Below, piece by piece: positions 1-10,836 of a stretch of 64,000 nucleotides of DNA. The stretch's first letter is position 1; each line of letters starts with the position of its first letter. Made by a program: the position numbers and the translations under genes. Source of the stretch: Kineococcus xinjiangensis (GTDB lineage: Bacteria > Actinomycetota > Actinomycetes > Actinomycetales > Kineococcaceae); assembly GCF_002934625.1 (NCBI RefSeq), contig NZ_PTJD01000013.1, positions 1 through 64,000 of the forward strand. Reading direction: 5' to 3'. A model generated the notes under the pieces. The model was not told the origin of the DNA, searched no databases, and saw nothing but the letters and a program-made list of their open reading frames with translations.

Positions 1-299
1 CCAGCGGGTGGGCAGCCGCAAAGAGAGCGTCACGCCGGGCACCTCGACACAGCCTGGCCGGGCCGTTGCCGTGCCACCAGTGAACAAGTAGCCGCAGAGG
101 GCGCGATCATGAGCGGCTATTGACACTCGACCATGCCGATCTTCGGGCGCTCGGCAGGGGGGGTGGACAACAGGTGGTCGCGGGCTTCGAGGCGGCTGCT
201 GGAGCTGAGGGCTGGTTGTATCCAGGTGTCGTCGGCCCGTGCCGAGGTCCGTGTGGCTGCGACCGGTGGGGTTGATCGTTTCGCAGGGGGTGGGGAGCC
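1..299. other. Region before the first clear gene
   Basis: No complete gene can be supported here. One + frame is open from the window edge to a TAG at 89-91 and could be the 3' end of a gene cut by the edge, but other frames are also open and the product is not recognisable. A copy of the 13-base motif GGGCGCGATCATG lies at 99-111. The rest is the leader of the ankyrin gene. Confidence 0.3.
99..111 (+). repeat. Intergenic 13-mer GGGCGCGATCATG, copy A
   Basis: The same 13 bases recur exactly at 2611-2623, with one mismatch at 3189-3201, with three mismatches at 1495-1507, and partly at 2065-2075. All copies are on the + strand and between genes. The function is unknown. Confidence 0.5.
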
Positions 300-1454
300 G
301 TGGACGAGGTACACGCGGCGGTGGACGACGGGGAGATCGAGGAGTTGCGGCGGCTGCTGGCGGCCGGCGCGGACCCCAACCTCCACGATGGACCGGGCGG
401 GGTGACGCTGCTGCAGAGCGCGGTGGACGTCGAGTCGGACGGGTCGGCGCAGTCCGGTGAACCCCTGACGGACACGATGACAGCGCTGCTGCTGGAACAC
501 GGCGCTGACCCGTTCCTGCCAGGCCAGGGCGGGGAGACCGCCTGGGACTGGGCCTTCAAGAGCACGCACCCCCTGGCCATCGCCCGGTTCGTGCAGTGGG
601 CCGCCGACAAGCAGGTGCGGACGCCCCTGCCGCCGCTGCGCCTCCGGCCGGTCTCGGCGCTGAGGGTGGATGCGGCGCTGCCCCCGGCCGGGGACGGGGA
701 CCGGGCGCACCTCGCCGTGGAGGACGGAGACGTTCAAGCGCTGCGGGGACTGCTTGACGCCGGCGTCGACGCGAACGCCCGGCACAGCTGGTCAAGGGCG
801 ACGCTGCTGCAGCGCTCCGTGTTCTGCGAGAACTTCCTTCGGGACCGCAGGTCCGACCCGCTGGACGTCACGATCACGGCGCTGCTGCTGGAGCGTGGCG
901 CCGATCCGATCCTGTCCGGGTGCCGTGGGGAGAGCGCGTGGGACTGGGCGCACAGCAGCATGCCCACGGGCGACCACCACCTGGCGATCGCCCTGTTCCG
1001 GCCGCGAGTGGTCCGAGGCGGCGGACGGGTGCCGCGGCCCAAGGCGTGGTGGGAGCCTGAGGGCTACCGGTGGGCTCCCCCGCTCATCGACATCGCAGGG
1101 CAGCGCAACCCGGAGACCCCGGTGACCGACACCTCCCTGACCGGCTGGGTCCAGCCCGGGGAGGTCCTCCGCCTGCTGCAGTGGCTGAGCCACTACACCG
1201 GCGACACCCGCGACTGGAGCCACGAGAAGGCCCTCACCCGCGCGGTGAAGATGAGGAACCCGTACGCCAGGTCCTCAGACTTCACCTACTCACTCCAGGG
1301 GTGGCCACCGCTGACCGTCCAGCTCGGCGTGCTGCCACACCACTCCAGCGTCGTGGTCACGGTCGACGGCGCCACGGAAGCGACCCTCAGATACCGGATA
1401 GCCGCGATCCTCGACGTCCTCGGCGGCACCCCACCCCGAGCACGGCGCACCTGA
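300..1454 (+). CDS. Ankyrin-repeat protein with an internal duplication
   Basis: This is a cytoplasmic 384-residue protein starting at a GTG. Ankyrin-like units include LLAAGADPN near residue 20 and LLLEHGADP near residue 65. A block of about 140 residues appears twice, since LLLERGADP and ESAWDWA repeat the earlier LLLEHGADP and ETAWDWA. The last 130 residues form a different domain that I do not recognise. Ankyrin proteins bind partner proteins and some serve as immunity proteins beside toxins, but no toxin is visible here. The start is uncertain because the upstream GGGGAGCC is only a fair ribosome site. Confidence 0.8.
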   Translation: MDEVHAAVDDGEIEELRRLLAAGADPNLHDGPGGVTLLQSAVDVESDGSAQSGEPLTDTMTALLLEHGADPFLPGQGGETAWDWAFKSTHPLAIARFVQWAADKQVRTPLPPLRLRPVSALRVDAALPPAGDGDRAHLAVEDGDVQALRGLLDAGVDANARHSWSRATLLQRSVFCENFLRDRRSDPLDVTITALLLERGADPILSGCRGESAWDWAHSSMPTGDHHLAIALFRPRVVRGGGRVPRPKAWWEPEGYRWAPPLIDIAGQRNPETPVTDTSLTGWVQPGEVLRLLQWLSHYTGDTRDWSHEKALTRAVKMRNPYARSSDFTYSLQGWPPLTVQLGVLPHHSSVVVTVDGATEATLRYRIAAILDVLGGTPPRARRT

Positions 1455-1494
1455 CCCGACGCCCTGCAGGCAACATCCGGTCATGCCGCTGACG

Positions 1495-1507
1495 GTGAGC
1501 GATCATG
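1495..1507 (+). repeat. Intergenic 13-mer, copy B (diverged)
   Basis: The sequence GTGAGCGATCATG lies 40 bases after the ankyrin stop codon. It shares the GCGATCATG core with the copies at 99 and 2611. Confidence 0.4.
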
Positions 1508-1548
1508 GCCGCCGCCCGACGCGCGCGCCTGCCGATGGGTGAGCGCGG

Positions 1549-1989
1549 CTAGGTGTACTGACCACGCCTCTGGCTGCGCTCCTCGTCGTCATCGCCGTAG
1601 ATGTCGAGCCACAGCTCTCCCGGTAGGCCGAGGAGACGAGTGAGGAATGCGCGGTCGAGCTCCACGGCGTGTTCGGTGGCGTGGGAGCCGACGTGGCAGA
1701 ACCAGTTGGCCCAGTAGCCCTGCTCCACGAGCTCCCACAGCAGCGGGGCGACCGGCTCCAGCTGGTTCAGCACTCGGTGCAAGGCCTCAGCCAGTTCCAC
1801 GCCGTCTTCTGGTGAGGTGGCGCTGCTCAGCCACCACCCTGACTGCTCGTAGAGGCGGTCCGGACGGCGGGTGCCGATCGGATGACCGACCTCCACCGCA
1901 CCAGTGGGCGTGATGCCCAGTCGGTCGGTGACCGCGCGCGCTGAGCCGCCGGACTCCCCGACGAGGCGAAACGTGACCATGGTCCTCAC
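1549..1989 (-). CDS. DUF4279 domain protein
   Basis: The 146-residue product matches the DUF4279 pattern: an N-terminal strand with FRLVGE, an LGITPT segment near residue 25, a GTRRP turn, and a GWWLSS segment near residue 50. The family has no proven function and often appears near polymorphic toxin or immunity genes. The start is GTG at 1989, with an in-frame ATG at 1980 as an alternative. The gene is convergent with the ankyrin gene. Confidence 0.75.
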   Translation of the reverse strand: MRTMVTFRLVGESGGSARAVTDRLGITPTGAVEVGHPIGTRRPDRLYEQSGWWLSSATSPEDGVELAEALHRVLNQLEPVAPLLWELVEQGYWANWFCHVGSHATEHAVELDRAFLTRLLGLPGELWLDIYGDDDEERSQRRGQYT

Positions 1990-2182
1990 GTCCTGCAGTC
2001 TGATGAGAAGCCGTCATGAAGGCAGCCATTCGCTGCATCAACGTCTGCAATTGCCGCTGATGGCGCGCGATCATCACCCGCCGGGCCGCCCTGCGGATGC
2101 AGGCCGGGACGGCGGTCTACCGACCGGCGGTGAGGCGCGACAGGATCGGGTCGCAGCTCGGCATCCAGGCGGGGGAGGCGAC

Positions 2183-2569
2183 GTGCAACGCGTGACCGGT
2201 GTCGGTGGCGTCTTCTTCAAGGCTCGCGATCCCGAGGCGCTGGCGCAGTGGTACCGCGCCCACCTCGGCGTCGATCCTGCGCCCGAGTCCTACGAGGTGT
2301 CCTCGTGGTGGCAGGAGGCAGGTCCGACGGTCCTGGCTCCCATGGGTCGGGACTCCCAGCACTTCGGCGCGGGAGCACACTCCTGGTCGTTGAACTTCCG
2401 GGTCGCCGACCTCGATGCCATGGTCGAGCAGCTGCGGCGCGGCGGCGTCGTCGTCGAGGTCGACCCGGAGGTCTACCCCAACGGCCGCTTCGCCTCCTTG
2501 GAGGATCCCGAAGGCAACCGGTTGCAGCTGTGGCAGCCCGACGGAGCCGACCGGCGGGGATCTTCCTGA
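2183..2569 (+). CDS. VOC-family (glyoxalase-like) protein
   Basis: This single-domain vicinal oxygen chelate protein has about 128 residues. It opens with GVGGVFFKARDPEALAQWY, has WSLNFRVADLDAMVEQL in the middle, and ends in SLEDPEGNRLQLWQP, which is the typical closing strand with a metal-binding Glu. The GTG at 2183 has GGGGGAGG a few bases upstream. A longer open frame reaches back to 1904 but has no VOC homology. The substrate is unknown. Confidence 0.82.
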   Translation: MQRVTGVGGVFFKARDPEALAQWYRAHLGVDPAPESYEVSSWWQEAGPTVLAPMGRDSQHFGAGAHSWSLNFRVADLDAMVEQLRRGGVVVEVDPEVYPNGRFASLEDPEGNRLQLWQPDGADRRGSS

Positions 2570-2610
2570 GCAACCGCAACCCGGATCGACGCACGCCTTC
2601 ACCGCCGTGC

Positions 2611-2623
2611 GGGCGCGATCATG
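2611..2623 (+). repeat. Intergenic 13-mer GGGCGCGATCATG, copy D
   Basis: This copy is identical to the one at 99-111 and begins 41 bases after the VOC stop codon. The matching stretch with the 3189 copy extends 5' to TGCGGGCGCGATC. Confidence 0.5.
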
Positions 2624-2752
2624 GCGGCCGCTGGACGTCCTCATCCGCCGAACCTCCACGCTCGGTCCCGGCCTACGGAGGCGCTCCGACCGCCCGCCGT
2701 CGCCGCTGCCCTCCTCCGCCAGGCCCGCCCAGGCCGACGAGAGGAGCCACCC

Positions 2753-3142
2753 GTGGCCCAGTTCAAGGTCTACGGCCGCGACGACGTCCTGCGGCCCCTG
2801 CGCACCGCCGTCTCCGACACGCTGCACTCCGCTGCCGTCGACGTGCTGGGCCTGCCGGCCACCAAGCGCTTCCACCGCTTCTTCCCGATGAGCGCGGAGG
2901 ACTTCCCCACCCCCGAGAGGCGCAGCGAGCGGTACACGATCATCGAAGTGCTCATGTTCACCGGTCGCAGCACCGCCGCGAAGAAGGCGCTCTACCAGCG
3001 CCTGTTCCGCGACTTCGAGCAGGACCTGGACATCGCACCGACCGATCTGGAGATCACCGTCCTCGAGACGCCCCGCCATGACTGGGGCATCCGCGGGCAG
3101 GCCGGCGACGAGCTCACCGTGACCTACCGGGTGGACCGATGA
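2753..3142 (+). CDS. Tautomerase-like protein lacking the N-terminal proline
   Basis: The 129-residue product fits the Tautomerase_2 (4-oxalocrotonate tautomerase-like) family. It has QFKVYGRDD at the N terminus, then RYTIIEVLMFTGRS near residue 65, then KKALYQRL and a C-terminal PRHDWGIRG. The start is GTG at 2753 with GAGGAG upstream. Residue 2 is Ala where classical members use Pro as the catalytic base, so the chemistry may differ or be absent. Activity is not shown. Confidence 0.78.
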   Translation: MAQFKVYGRDDVLRPLRTAVSDTLHSAAVDVLGLPATKRFHRFFPMSAEDFPTPERRSERYTIIEVLMFTGRSTAAKKALYQRLFRDFEQDLDIAPTDLEITVLETPRHDWGIRGQAGDELTVTYRVDR

Positions 3143-3188
3143 GCACGATCGCGCCGAGAGGCGGGATCCACCGCTCGTGCCGGCCTGC

Positions 3189-3201
3189 GGGCGCGATCGT
3201 G
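3189..3201 (+). repeat. Intergenic 13-mer, copy E
   Basis: The sequence GGGCGCGATCGTG differs by one base from copies A and D. It begins 46 bases after the tautomerase stop codon. Confidence 0.45.
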
Positions 3202-3341
3202 ACCGGCCGAGCGCACACCGCCGTAGCCGGTGAACGGCTGCTCCGAGCCGGTGACGACCTGGGCTCGTTCGCCGGCTCGCTCGACAGCCAGGGCGTCCGA
3301 GCGCCCGGCTCTGCCCCGCCGCGGAGGCAGGTGGCGGCGGG

Positions 3342-3734
3342 CTAGTGCCCCGGCCCGCCCGCGGTGGTGTGCAGGCCGAAGCGGCCGGCGAGGCGGAAGT
3401 GCTCCAGCAGGGCCCGGTGTCGCTCGGGGAGGTCGTGGACGTCGAGGCGGCCGGCGGCCGCGGTGGCGGCGCTGGAGGCGGCGACCATCGCGCCGACGCC
3501 CCTGCAGTCGAGGAAGGTGACCCCGGCCATGTCGAGGACGACGTAGGGGGTGCTCGCGAGGGTCTGCTGCAGGAAGCGGGCGAAGTCGCCCGCGGAGCCG
3601 GCGTCGAGGTCGCCGCGGACGGTGACGACCGTGGCGGGGCCCGCGGGCCGGGCGTGCAGGCGCAGCGTCGTGCGGGACGCCTTGTCGGAGGTCGGGCGGG
3701 ACGTCGGGCGGAGAGCGGTGTGCGGGGAGGACAT
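3342..3734 (-). CDS. STAS-domain protein (anti-anti-sigma type)
   Basis: The 130-residue protein has a single STAS domain, with TVVTVRGDLDAGSAGDF near residue 35, YVVLDMAGVTFLDCRGVG near residue 65, and a C-terminal helix. STAS proteins of the RsbV/SpoIIAA class bind anti-sigma kinases, and phosphorylation of a Ser after the D-C or D-S pair controls binding. That position holds Arg here (DCRGVG), so phospho-switching is doubtful. The start is ATG at 3734. The gene is divergent from the large GGDEF-EAL gene. Confidence 0.8.
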   Translation of the reverse strand: MSSPHTALRPTSRPTSDKASRTTLRLHARPAGPATVVTVRGDLDAGSAGDFARFLQQTLASTPYVVLDMAGVTFLDCRGVGAMVAASSAATAAAGRLDVHDLPERHRALLEHFRLAGRFGLHTTAGGPGH

Positions 3735-3947
3735 GCGGCACCTGTTCACGGCGGGAGCGGCCTGTCTCTGGACCGCGGCCGACGCTATGCCAGCCGGCAC
3801 GCCCGACGCCAGCCCCGTCCTCGGCGCGGGGCGGCGCGGGCGGAGCGCGGCGCGCCGGGACGGTGTACGGCCGAACCTCGCGCGACTACGCTGAGTGAGC
3901 TTGGTGCTAGGGACCTCGTTCGGTGCTCAGGACCTCCAGGGGCTGGC

Positions 3948-6900
3948 ATGGCGCACGGCGAAGCGGTGGAACGCTCCCTGCCGATGCCCGGCGCCCTCGC
4001 GGTGCCGTGGGTGCGGCGCCTCGCGTTCGTCCTCGCCTACGGCCTCGTCTGCTGGCTGGGGCGCGCCACCCGCATCGACGGCCAGTTCCTGTCCCTGGTC
4101 TGGCCCGCGGCCGGGGTGGGCTTCCTCTGGCTCGCGGCGTCGTGGGGCAGCCGCCGGGACCTCGTCGTCGACGGCGCGCTCCTGTGCGTGGTGAGCGCCG
4201 TGGTGAACGCCGTCACCGGTGTGGGCCCGTCCCTGTCCGCGGCCCTGGGCCTGGCGAACCTCACCGGCACCCTGATCGCGTGCTGGGCCTTCAGCGTCAC
4301 GGCGGGTGAGCCGGGCTGGCCCATGTCACGCCCCCGGCACCTGTGGGCGCTGCTCTGCTCGGCGGTGGCGGGGGGCCTGGCCAGTGCCGTGGTGGGTGCT
4401 GTCGGCTCGGCGCTGCTCAGCGGCTCGACGGTGCGGTGGGCGGCGGTGGCGGTGTCCGTGTGGGCGTTCCGGCTGACGGTGAGCGTGCTCGTCGTCGCCG
4501 GTGCGGGCCTGTGCCTGCTCACCTCACCGCTGCGGCCGGGGAGGCTGCGCGGTGCGCGCCTGGGCGAGGCCCTCACCGTCGGGGTCATCCTCCTCCTGGG
4601 CTACGCGGAGGTCTTCGGGTCGACGATGCCCGTGCCGCTGTCCTACGGGCTGCTGCCGCTGAGCGTGTGGGTGGGGGCGCGGTTCGGGCCCGGGGCGACG
4701 GCGCTGCACGCGCTCACCGCGGGCGTCGCCGTCGTGGTGCTCACCCGCACCGGTCACGGCCCGTTCGCGGTGCTCTCGCCGCAGGCGCAGACGCTGGCCG
4801 CCCTGGGGTTCCTCGCCGTGGTCACCCTGGTCAGCCTGCCCCTGGCGCTGGGACGGCAGGAGCGGCAGCAGCTCACCGCCCGCCTCGAGGACGCCCGCCG
4901 GCGCGCGGTGGAGCAGGCGGAGCTGCTGGACGCGGTGATCAGGAGCACCGCGGACGGCCTGCTGGTGGTCGCTCCGGACGGGCGGGTGCTGCTGCGCAAC
5001 CCGCGCGCGGAGGAGCTGACCGGCACCGCGTCCCCGGTGCTCGACCTGCGGCTGCCGCCCGCCCACTACGGGTGCTACCTGCCCGACGGCTCGCCGGTCC
5101 CCGAGGCCGAGCGGCCCCTCGGGCGGGCCCTGCACGGGGAGGAGGTCACCGACGTGGAGCTGCTGGTGCGCCGCCCGGGGGCGCCGGAGCGGATCCTCAG
5201 CGTCGACGCCCGGCCCCTGCCGGGCCCGCCGGGGGAGCGCGGCGCCGTGGCCGTCCTGCGGGACGTCACCTCCACCCGCCGGGCGGCGGAGGAGGTCGCC
5301 CGGGCCCGCGACCTGCTCGCCGGGGTGCTCGCCGCCGCCACGGACCAGGCCATCGTCGCCACCGACCCGCAGGGACGGGTCACCCTGTTCAACGAGGGCG
5401 CGCAGCGGATGCTCGGCTACGACGAGTCGCAGGTGCTGGGCGCCCAGCCGGCGCTGTGGCACGACGCGGCGGAGGTCGCGCACCGCGCCGGGGAGCTGGG
5501 CATCGAGCCCGGGCACGCCGTCTTCGTGCAGGAGGCGGTGCAGGGTCGGGCGGAGACGCGGGTGTGGACGTTCGTCGCGCGCGACGGCCGGCGCTTCCCG
5601 GCGCGCGAGACGGTCACGGCGATGCGCCACGACGACGGCGCGGTCCGCGGCTTCATCGCCGTCGCGATCGACGTCACGGAGCAGGTGCGCGCGCAGGAGG
5701 TCCTGGAGGCGAGCGAGCGCTGGTTCCGGCTCGCCTTCGAGACCGCTCCGGTGGGGATGGCCATGGCCTCCCTGTCGCCGGGGGTCACCGGGCGGATGTT
5801 CAGCGTCAACGAGGCCCTCTGCACCTTCATGGGCCGCGGCCACCACGATCTGCAGGGGCAGCACGTGGCCGACTTCGTGGACGCCGAGGACGAGGGGGCG
5901 CTCGTCGCGCTCCTGGGCCGGCTGGCAGCCGGGGAGGAGGTGGTGGCGCGGATCGAGTGCCGGTTCCGCCGGCCCGACGGCAGCGCCGTCTGGGGGGCGT
6001 GTGCCGCGTCGCTGGCTCCCGGTGCGGGGCGCGAGCCGCACCTGCTCCTGCTGGTCGAGGACGTCACCGCCCGCCGCGACGCCGAGGAGCGCCTGGCCCA
6101 GCTGGCGCTGCACGACGCCCTCACCGGACTGCCGAACCGGACGCTGCTGGCCGACCGTCTCGAGCACGCCCTCTCCGAGACGGGCCGCACGGGGTTGCGG
6201 GCGGGACTGATCTACCTCGACCTGGACGGGTTCAAGGAGGTCAACGACAGCGCCGGGCACGCCGCCGGCGACGAGCTGCTCGTGCAGGTCGCCGAGCGCC
6301 TGCGGCAGTGCGTGCGCCCGGGGGACACGGTGACCCGGCTCGGCGGTGACGAGTTCGCGGTGGTCTGCCCGTCCATCGGCGGCTCCCACGACCTGCACGC
6401 CGTCGCGGCCCGGGCCCTGGAGGTGGTGCGCCTGCCCTACGAGCTAGGGGCGGGGCGCTTCGGCATCAGCGCCAGCGTCGGCGCCACGGTCGCCGTCGCC
6501 CACGACACCGCCGAGCGGGTCCTGCAGGTGGCCGACGAGGCGATGTACGCCGCGAAGCGGGCGGGCAAGGACCGCATCGTCCTGCGCGACGCCGGGCTGC
6601 CGGGCCCGCGGGCGGGCGACTCGCGCCTGCTGGGGGAGCTGCGCGTGGGGCTGGCGGAGGGGCAGCTCGTCCTGCACGGGCAGCCGATCGTGGACCTGGA
6701 GGCGGGGCGCGTCGTGGGCGTGGAGACCCTGCTGCGCTGGCGGCACCCCGTCCGCGGGCTGCTGCCGCCCGTGGAGTTCCTGGACGCCGCCGGCTCCAGC
6801 TCCCTCATGGGGGAGTTGTGCCGTCGCGTCCTCGCCGAGGCGTGCCGGATGGGCGCCGCGTGGGGGGAGGTGCTGGGGGAGGCGGCGCCCCTGGTCCACG

Positions 6901-7466
6901 TCAACGTCTCCGGCCGGGAGCTGGAGTCGCGGACGTTCGCTGGGGACGTGCTCGACGCGCTGCGCCGCTACCGGATGCCGCCGGACCGCCTCGTGCTGGA
7001 GGTCACCGAGGGCCTGGTGCCGATCGTGCACGACGCGCTGGCGCAGGACCTGGGCGAGCTGCGCGCCGAGGGGGTCCGCCTCGCGGTGGACGACCTGGGC
7101 ACCGGCTCGTCGAGCCTGTCCCGCCTGAGCGAGCTGCCGTTCGACGTGCTGAAGATCGACGCGCGGGTCGTGGCGTGCCTGGGGGAGTCGGCAAGCTGCG
7201 ACGCGCTGGTGCGGGCGGTGGTGGGGCTGGGCCGGGCGCTGGGCCCGATGGTGGTGGCGGAGGGGGTGCAGACGCCGGTGCAGCTGGAGCGGCTGCGCGG
7301 TTACGGCTGCGACGGGGCGCAGGGGCACCTGCTCAGCCCGCCGCGGCCGGAGGCGGAACTGCTGGTCCTGCTGCGCGAGTGGCCGTCGACGCGGGCGCAC
7401 GGGTGGCTGCGGGGTCCGATCGTCCTGCCGGCCGGGGAGCCGCTGGACGTGCGCGAGGACCGGTAG
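3948..7466 (+). CDS. MASE1-PAS-GGDEF-EAL cyclic-di-GMP enzyme
   Basis: The 1,172-residue protein makes and/or degrades cyclic-di-GMP at the membrane. The first 290 residues are a MASE1-type multi-helix sensor (LVWPAAGVGFLWLA). Three PAS segments follow (about 330-440, 450-570, 590-710), each leading into a V-T linker. The GGDEF motif is intact at 799-803, with an RPGD inhibitory site five residues before it. The EAL motif reads ETL at 926-928, but the other catalytic groups remain: N of VNVSG, EVTEG, DDLGTG, LKID and VAEGV. The start at ATG 3948 is chosen because homology begins there, although the frame stays open back to 3345. The ribosome site is weak. Confidence 0.92.
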   Translation: MAHGEAVERSLPMPGALAVPWVRRLAFVLAYGLVCWLGRATRIDGQFLSLVWPAAGVGFLWLAASWGSRRDLVVDGALLCVVSAVVNAVTGVGPSLSAALGLANLTGTLIACWAFSVTAGEPGWPMSRPRHLWALLCSAVAGGLASAVVGAVGSALLSGSTVRWAAVAVSVWAFRLTVSVLVVAGAGLCLLTSPLRPGRLRGARLGEALTVGVILLLGYAEVFGSTMPVPLSYGLLPLSVWVGARFGPGATALHALTAGVAVVVLTRTGHGPFAVLSPQAQTLAALGFLAVVTLVSLPLALGRQERQQLTARLEDARRRAVEQAELLDAVIRSTADGLLVVAPDGRVLLRNPRAEELTGTASPVLDLRLPPAHYGCYLPDGSPVPEAERPLGRALHGEEVTDVELLVRRPGAPERILSVDARPLPGPPGERGAVAVLRDVTSTRRAAEEVARARDLLAGVLAAATDQAIVATDPQGRVTLFNEGAQRMLGYDESQVLGAQPALWHDAAEVAHRAGELGIEPGHAVFVQEAVQGRAETRVWTFVARDGRRFPARETVTAMRHDDGAVRGFIAVAIDVTEQVRAQEVLEASERWFRLAFETAPVGMAMASLSPGVTGRMFSVNEALCTFMGRGHHDLQGQHVADFVDAEDEGALVALLGRLAAGEEVVARIECRFRRPDGSAVWGACAASLAPGAGREPHLLLLVEDVTARRDAEERLAQLALHDALTGLPNRTLLADRLEHALSETGRTGLRAGLIYLDLDGFKEVNDSAGHAAGDELLVQVAERLRQCVRPGDTVTRLGGDEFAVVCPSIGGSHDLHAVAARALEVVRLPYELGAGRFGISASVGATVAVAHDTAERVLQVADEAMYAAKRAGKDRIVLRDAGLPGPRAGDSRLLGELRVGLAEGQLVLHGQPIVDLEAGRVVGVETLLRWRHPVRGLLPPVEFLDAAGSSSLMGELCRRVLAEACRMGAAWGEVLGEAAPLVHVNVSGRELESRTFAGDVLDALRRYRMPPDRLVLEVTEGLVPIVHDALAQDLGELRAEGVRLAVDDLGTGSSSLSRLSELPFDVLKIDARVVACLGESASCDALVRAVVGLGRALGPMVVAEGVQTPVQLERLRGYGCDGAQGHLLSPPRPEAELLVLLREWPSTRAHGWLRGPIVLPAGEPLDVREDR

Positions 7467-7506
7467 GGCCCGGGGCGCGGGCCCGGGGACGGGCGGGGGG
7501 TCCGGG

Positions 7507-7543
7507 CGGGGACGCTCGGCCGGGAACTCGCCGTGCGTCCCCG
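7507..7543. terminator. Hairpin between convergent genes, related to the 55.8-kb repeats
   Basis: Arms CGGGGACGC (7507-7515) and GCGTCCCCG (7535-7543) pair perfectly. The left arm and loop (CGGGGACGCTCGGCCGG) match the left part of both palindromes at 55.8 kb except for one base. It lies between the ends of the GGDEF-EAL gene and thiC and may end both transcripts. Confidence 0.6.
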
Positions 7544-7569
7544 GCCGGACCTCCCCGCCCTCCTGCCCG

Positions 7570-9370
<1,801 letters not shown>

Positions 9371-9429
9371 GTGCAGTTCGCGCAGCACCGTAGCGCAGAC
9401 CTTCGCGCCGACGGTCGCGGCCGGCCCGC

Positions 9430-10836
9430 TCAGAGGGCCTTGAGGATGTCCTCGACGCGCTCGCGGGCGTCGCCGAAGAGCATCCGGGTGTTCTCCCGGA
9501 AGAACAGCGGGTTCTGCACGCCCGCGTAGCCGGTGCTCATCGACCTCTTGAACACGACGACGGTCCTCGCCTCCCAGACCCGCAGCACCGGCATCCCGGC
9601 GATGGGGCTGCCGGGGTCCTCCGTGGCGGCGGGGTTCACCGTGTCGTTGGCGCCGATCACGAGCACCACGTCGGTGGCGGCCAGGTCGTCGTTGACCTCG
9701 TCCATCTCCAGCACGATGTCGTAGGGGACCTTCGCCTCGGCGAGCAGGACGTTCATGTGCCCCGGCAGGCGGCCGGCGACGGGGTGGATGCCGAAGCGCA
9801 CCCGCACCCCGGCGTCGGCGAGCTTGCGCGTGAGTTCCGCGACCGGGCCCTGCGCGTGCGCCACCGCCATGCCGTAGCCGGGGGTGATGACGACCGACTC
9901 CGCCTCGCGCAGCATCGCCGCGACGTCCTCGGCGCCGGTCTCGGTGTGCTGGCCCTCCACCGCCGCGGCGGCGGTGGAGCCCTCGTTGCCGAAGCCGCCG
10001 GCGATGACCGACAGGAACGAGCGGTTCATCGCCCGGCACATGATGTAGGAGAGGTAGGCGCCCGAGGAACCGACCAGCGCGCCGGTGATGATGAGCAGGT
10101 CGTTGTCCAGCAGGAAGCCCGACGCCGCCGCGGCCCACCCCGAGTAGCTGTTGAGCATCGAGACGACCACCGGCATGTCGCCGCCGCCGATGGAGGCGAC
10201 GAGGTGCCAGCCCAGGAGGAGCGCGAGCGCGGTGACGGCGCCCAGGACGGGCAGGCTCGGCGAGACGACGAAGACGGCGGTGAGCACGGCGAAGGCGACG
10301 AGCGCGGCGAGGTTGAGCAGGTTCCGCCCGGGCAGCATCAGCGGGTTGGACCGCATCCGCGCGGAGAGCTTCAGGAAGGCCACGACCGAGCCGGTGAAGG
10401 TGACCGCGCCGATGAAGACACCGATGGCCACCTCCGCGGAGTGGATGCCCACCGGCAGGTCGAGCGCCTCGGCCCGTCCCGGCGCGGCTCCCTCCACCGA
10501 CAGGTAGCCGTTCCAGCCGACGAGCACGGCGGCCAGGCCGACGAAGCTGTGCAGGAGGGCGATGAGTTCGGGCATGCCGGTCATCTCGACCCGCTGCGCC
10601 CGCTGGAGCCCGACGACGGCTCCCACCGCCATGGCGGCGGCGGCGAGGAGGAGCACGGTGGGGGAAGCCTCGCGCACGGCGAGGGCACCCGTGGTGAGCA
10701 GCGCCAGCGCCATCCCGGCGATGCCGTAGCGGTTCCCGGCCCCGGCGGTCTCGTGGCGCGACAGGCCGGCGAGGCTGCGCACGAACAGCAGGCTGGCGAC
10801 GAGGTAGGCGGCGGCCGCCGCGGTGGCGGCGCTCAC
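9430..10836 (-). CDS. pntB: NAD(P) transhydrogenase subunit beta
   Basis: PntB (468 residues) forms the membrane proton channel and the NADP-binding domain III of the proton-translocating transhydrogenase. About nine hydrophobic helices fill residues 5-270. The C-terminal domain shows [23 protein letters not shown] and [14 protein letters not shown], the NADP-binding segments of the family. The GTG start overlaps the pntA stop by the GTGA junction at 10833-10836, so the two are translationally coupled. Confidence 0.96.
   Translation of the reverse strand: MSAATAAAAAYLVASLLFVRSLAGLSRHETAGAGNRYGIAGMALALLTTGALAVREASPTVLLLAAAAMAVGAVVGLQRAQRVEMTGMPELIALLHSFVGLAAVLVGWNGYLSVEGAAPGRAEALDLPVGIHSAEVAIGVFIGAVTFTGSVVAFLKLSARMRSNPLMLPGRNLLNLAALVAFAVLTAVFVVSPSLPVLGAVTALALLLGWHLVASIGGGDMPVVVSMLNSYSGWAAAASGFLLDNDLLIITGALVGSSGAYLSYIMCRAMNRSFLSVIAGGFGNEGSTAAAAVEGQHTETGAEDVAAMLREAESVVITPGYGMAVAHAQGPVAELTRKLADAGVRVRFGIHPVAGRLPGHMNVLLAEAKVPYDIVLEMDEVNDDLAATDVVLVIGANDTVNPAATEDPGSPIAGMPVLRVWEARTVVVFKRSMSTGYAGVQNPLFFRENTRMLFGDARERVEDILKAL

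Noticed and set aside
1-3300. Integron-like gene cassette array
   Set aside because: The recurring 13-mer prompted the idea, but there is no integrase gene and no attC-type GTTRRRY/RYYYAAC pairing. Copies are too short for attC sites.
4343-6349. A 668-codon open frame on the plus strand inside the GGDEF-EAL gene
   Set aside because: Its composition is almost all Arg, Gly, Ala and Pro with no domain. It is a frame shadow of the real gene in very GC-rich DNA.
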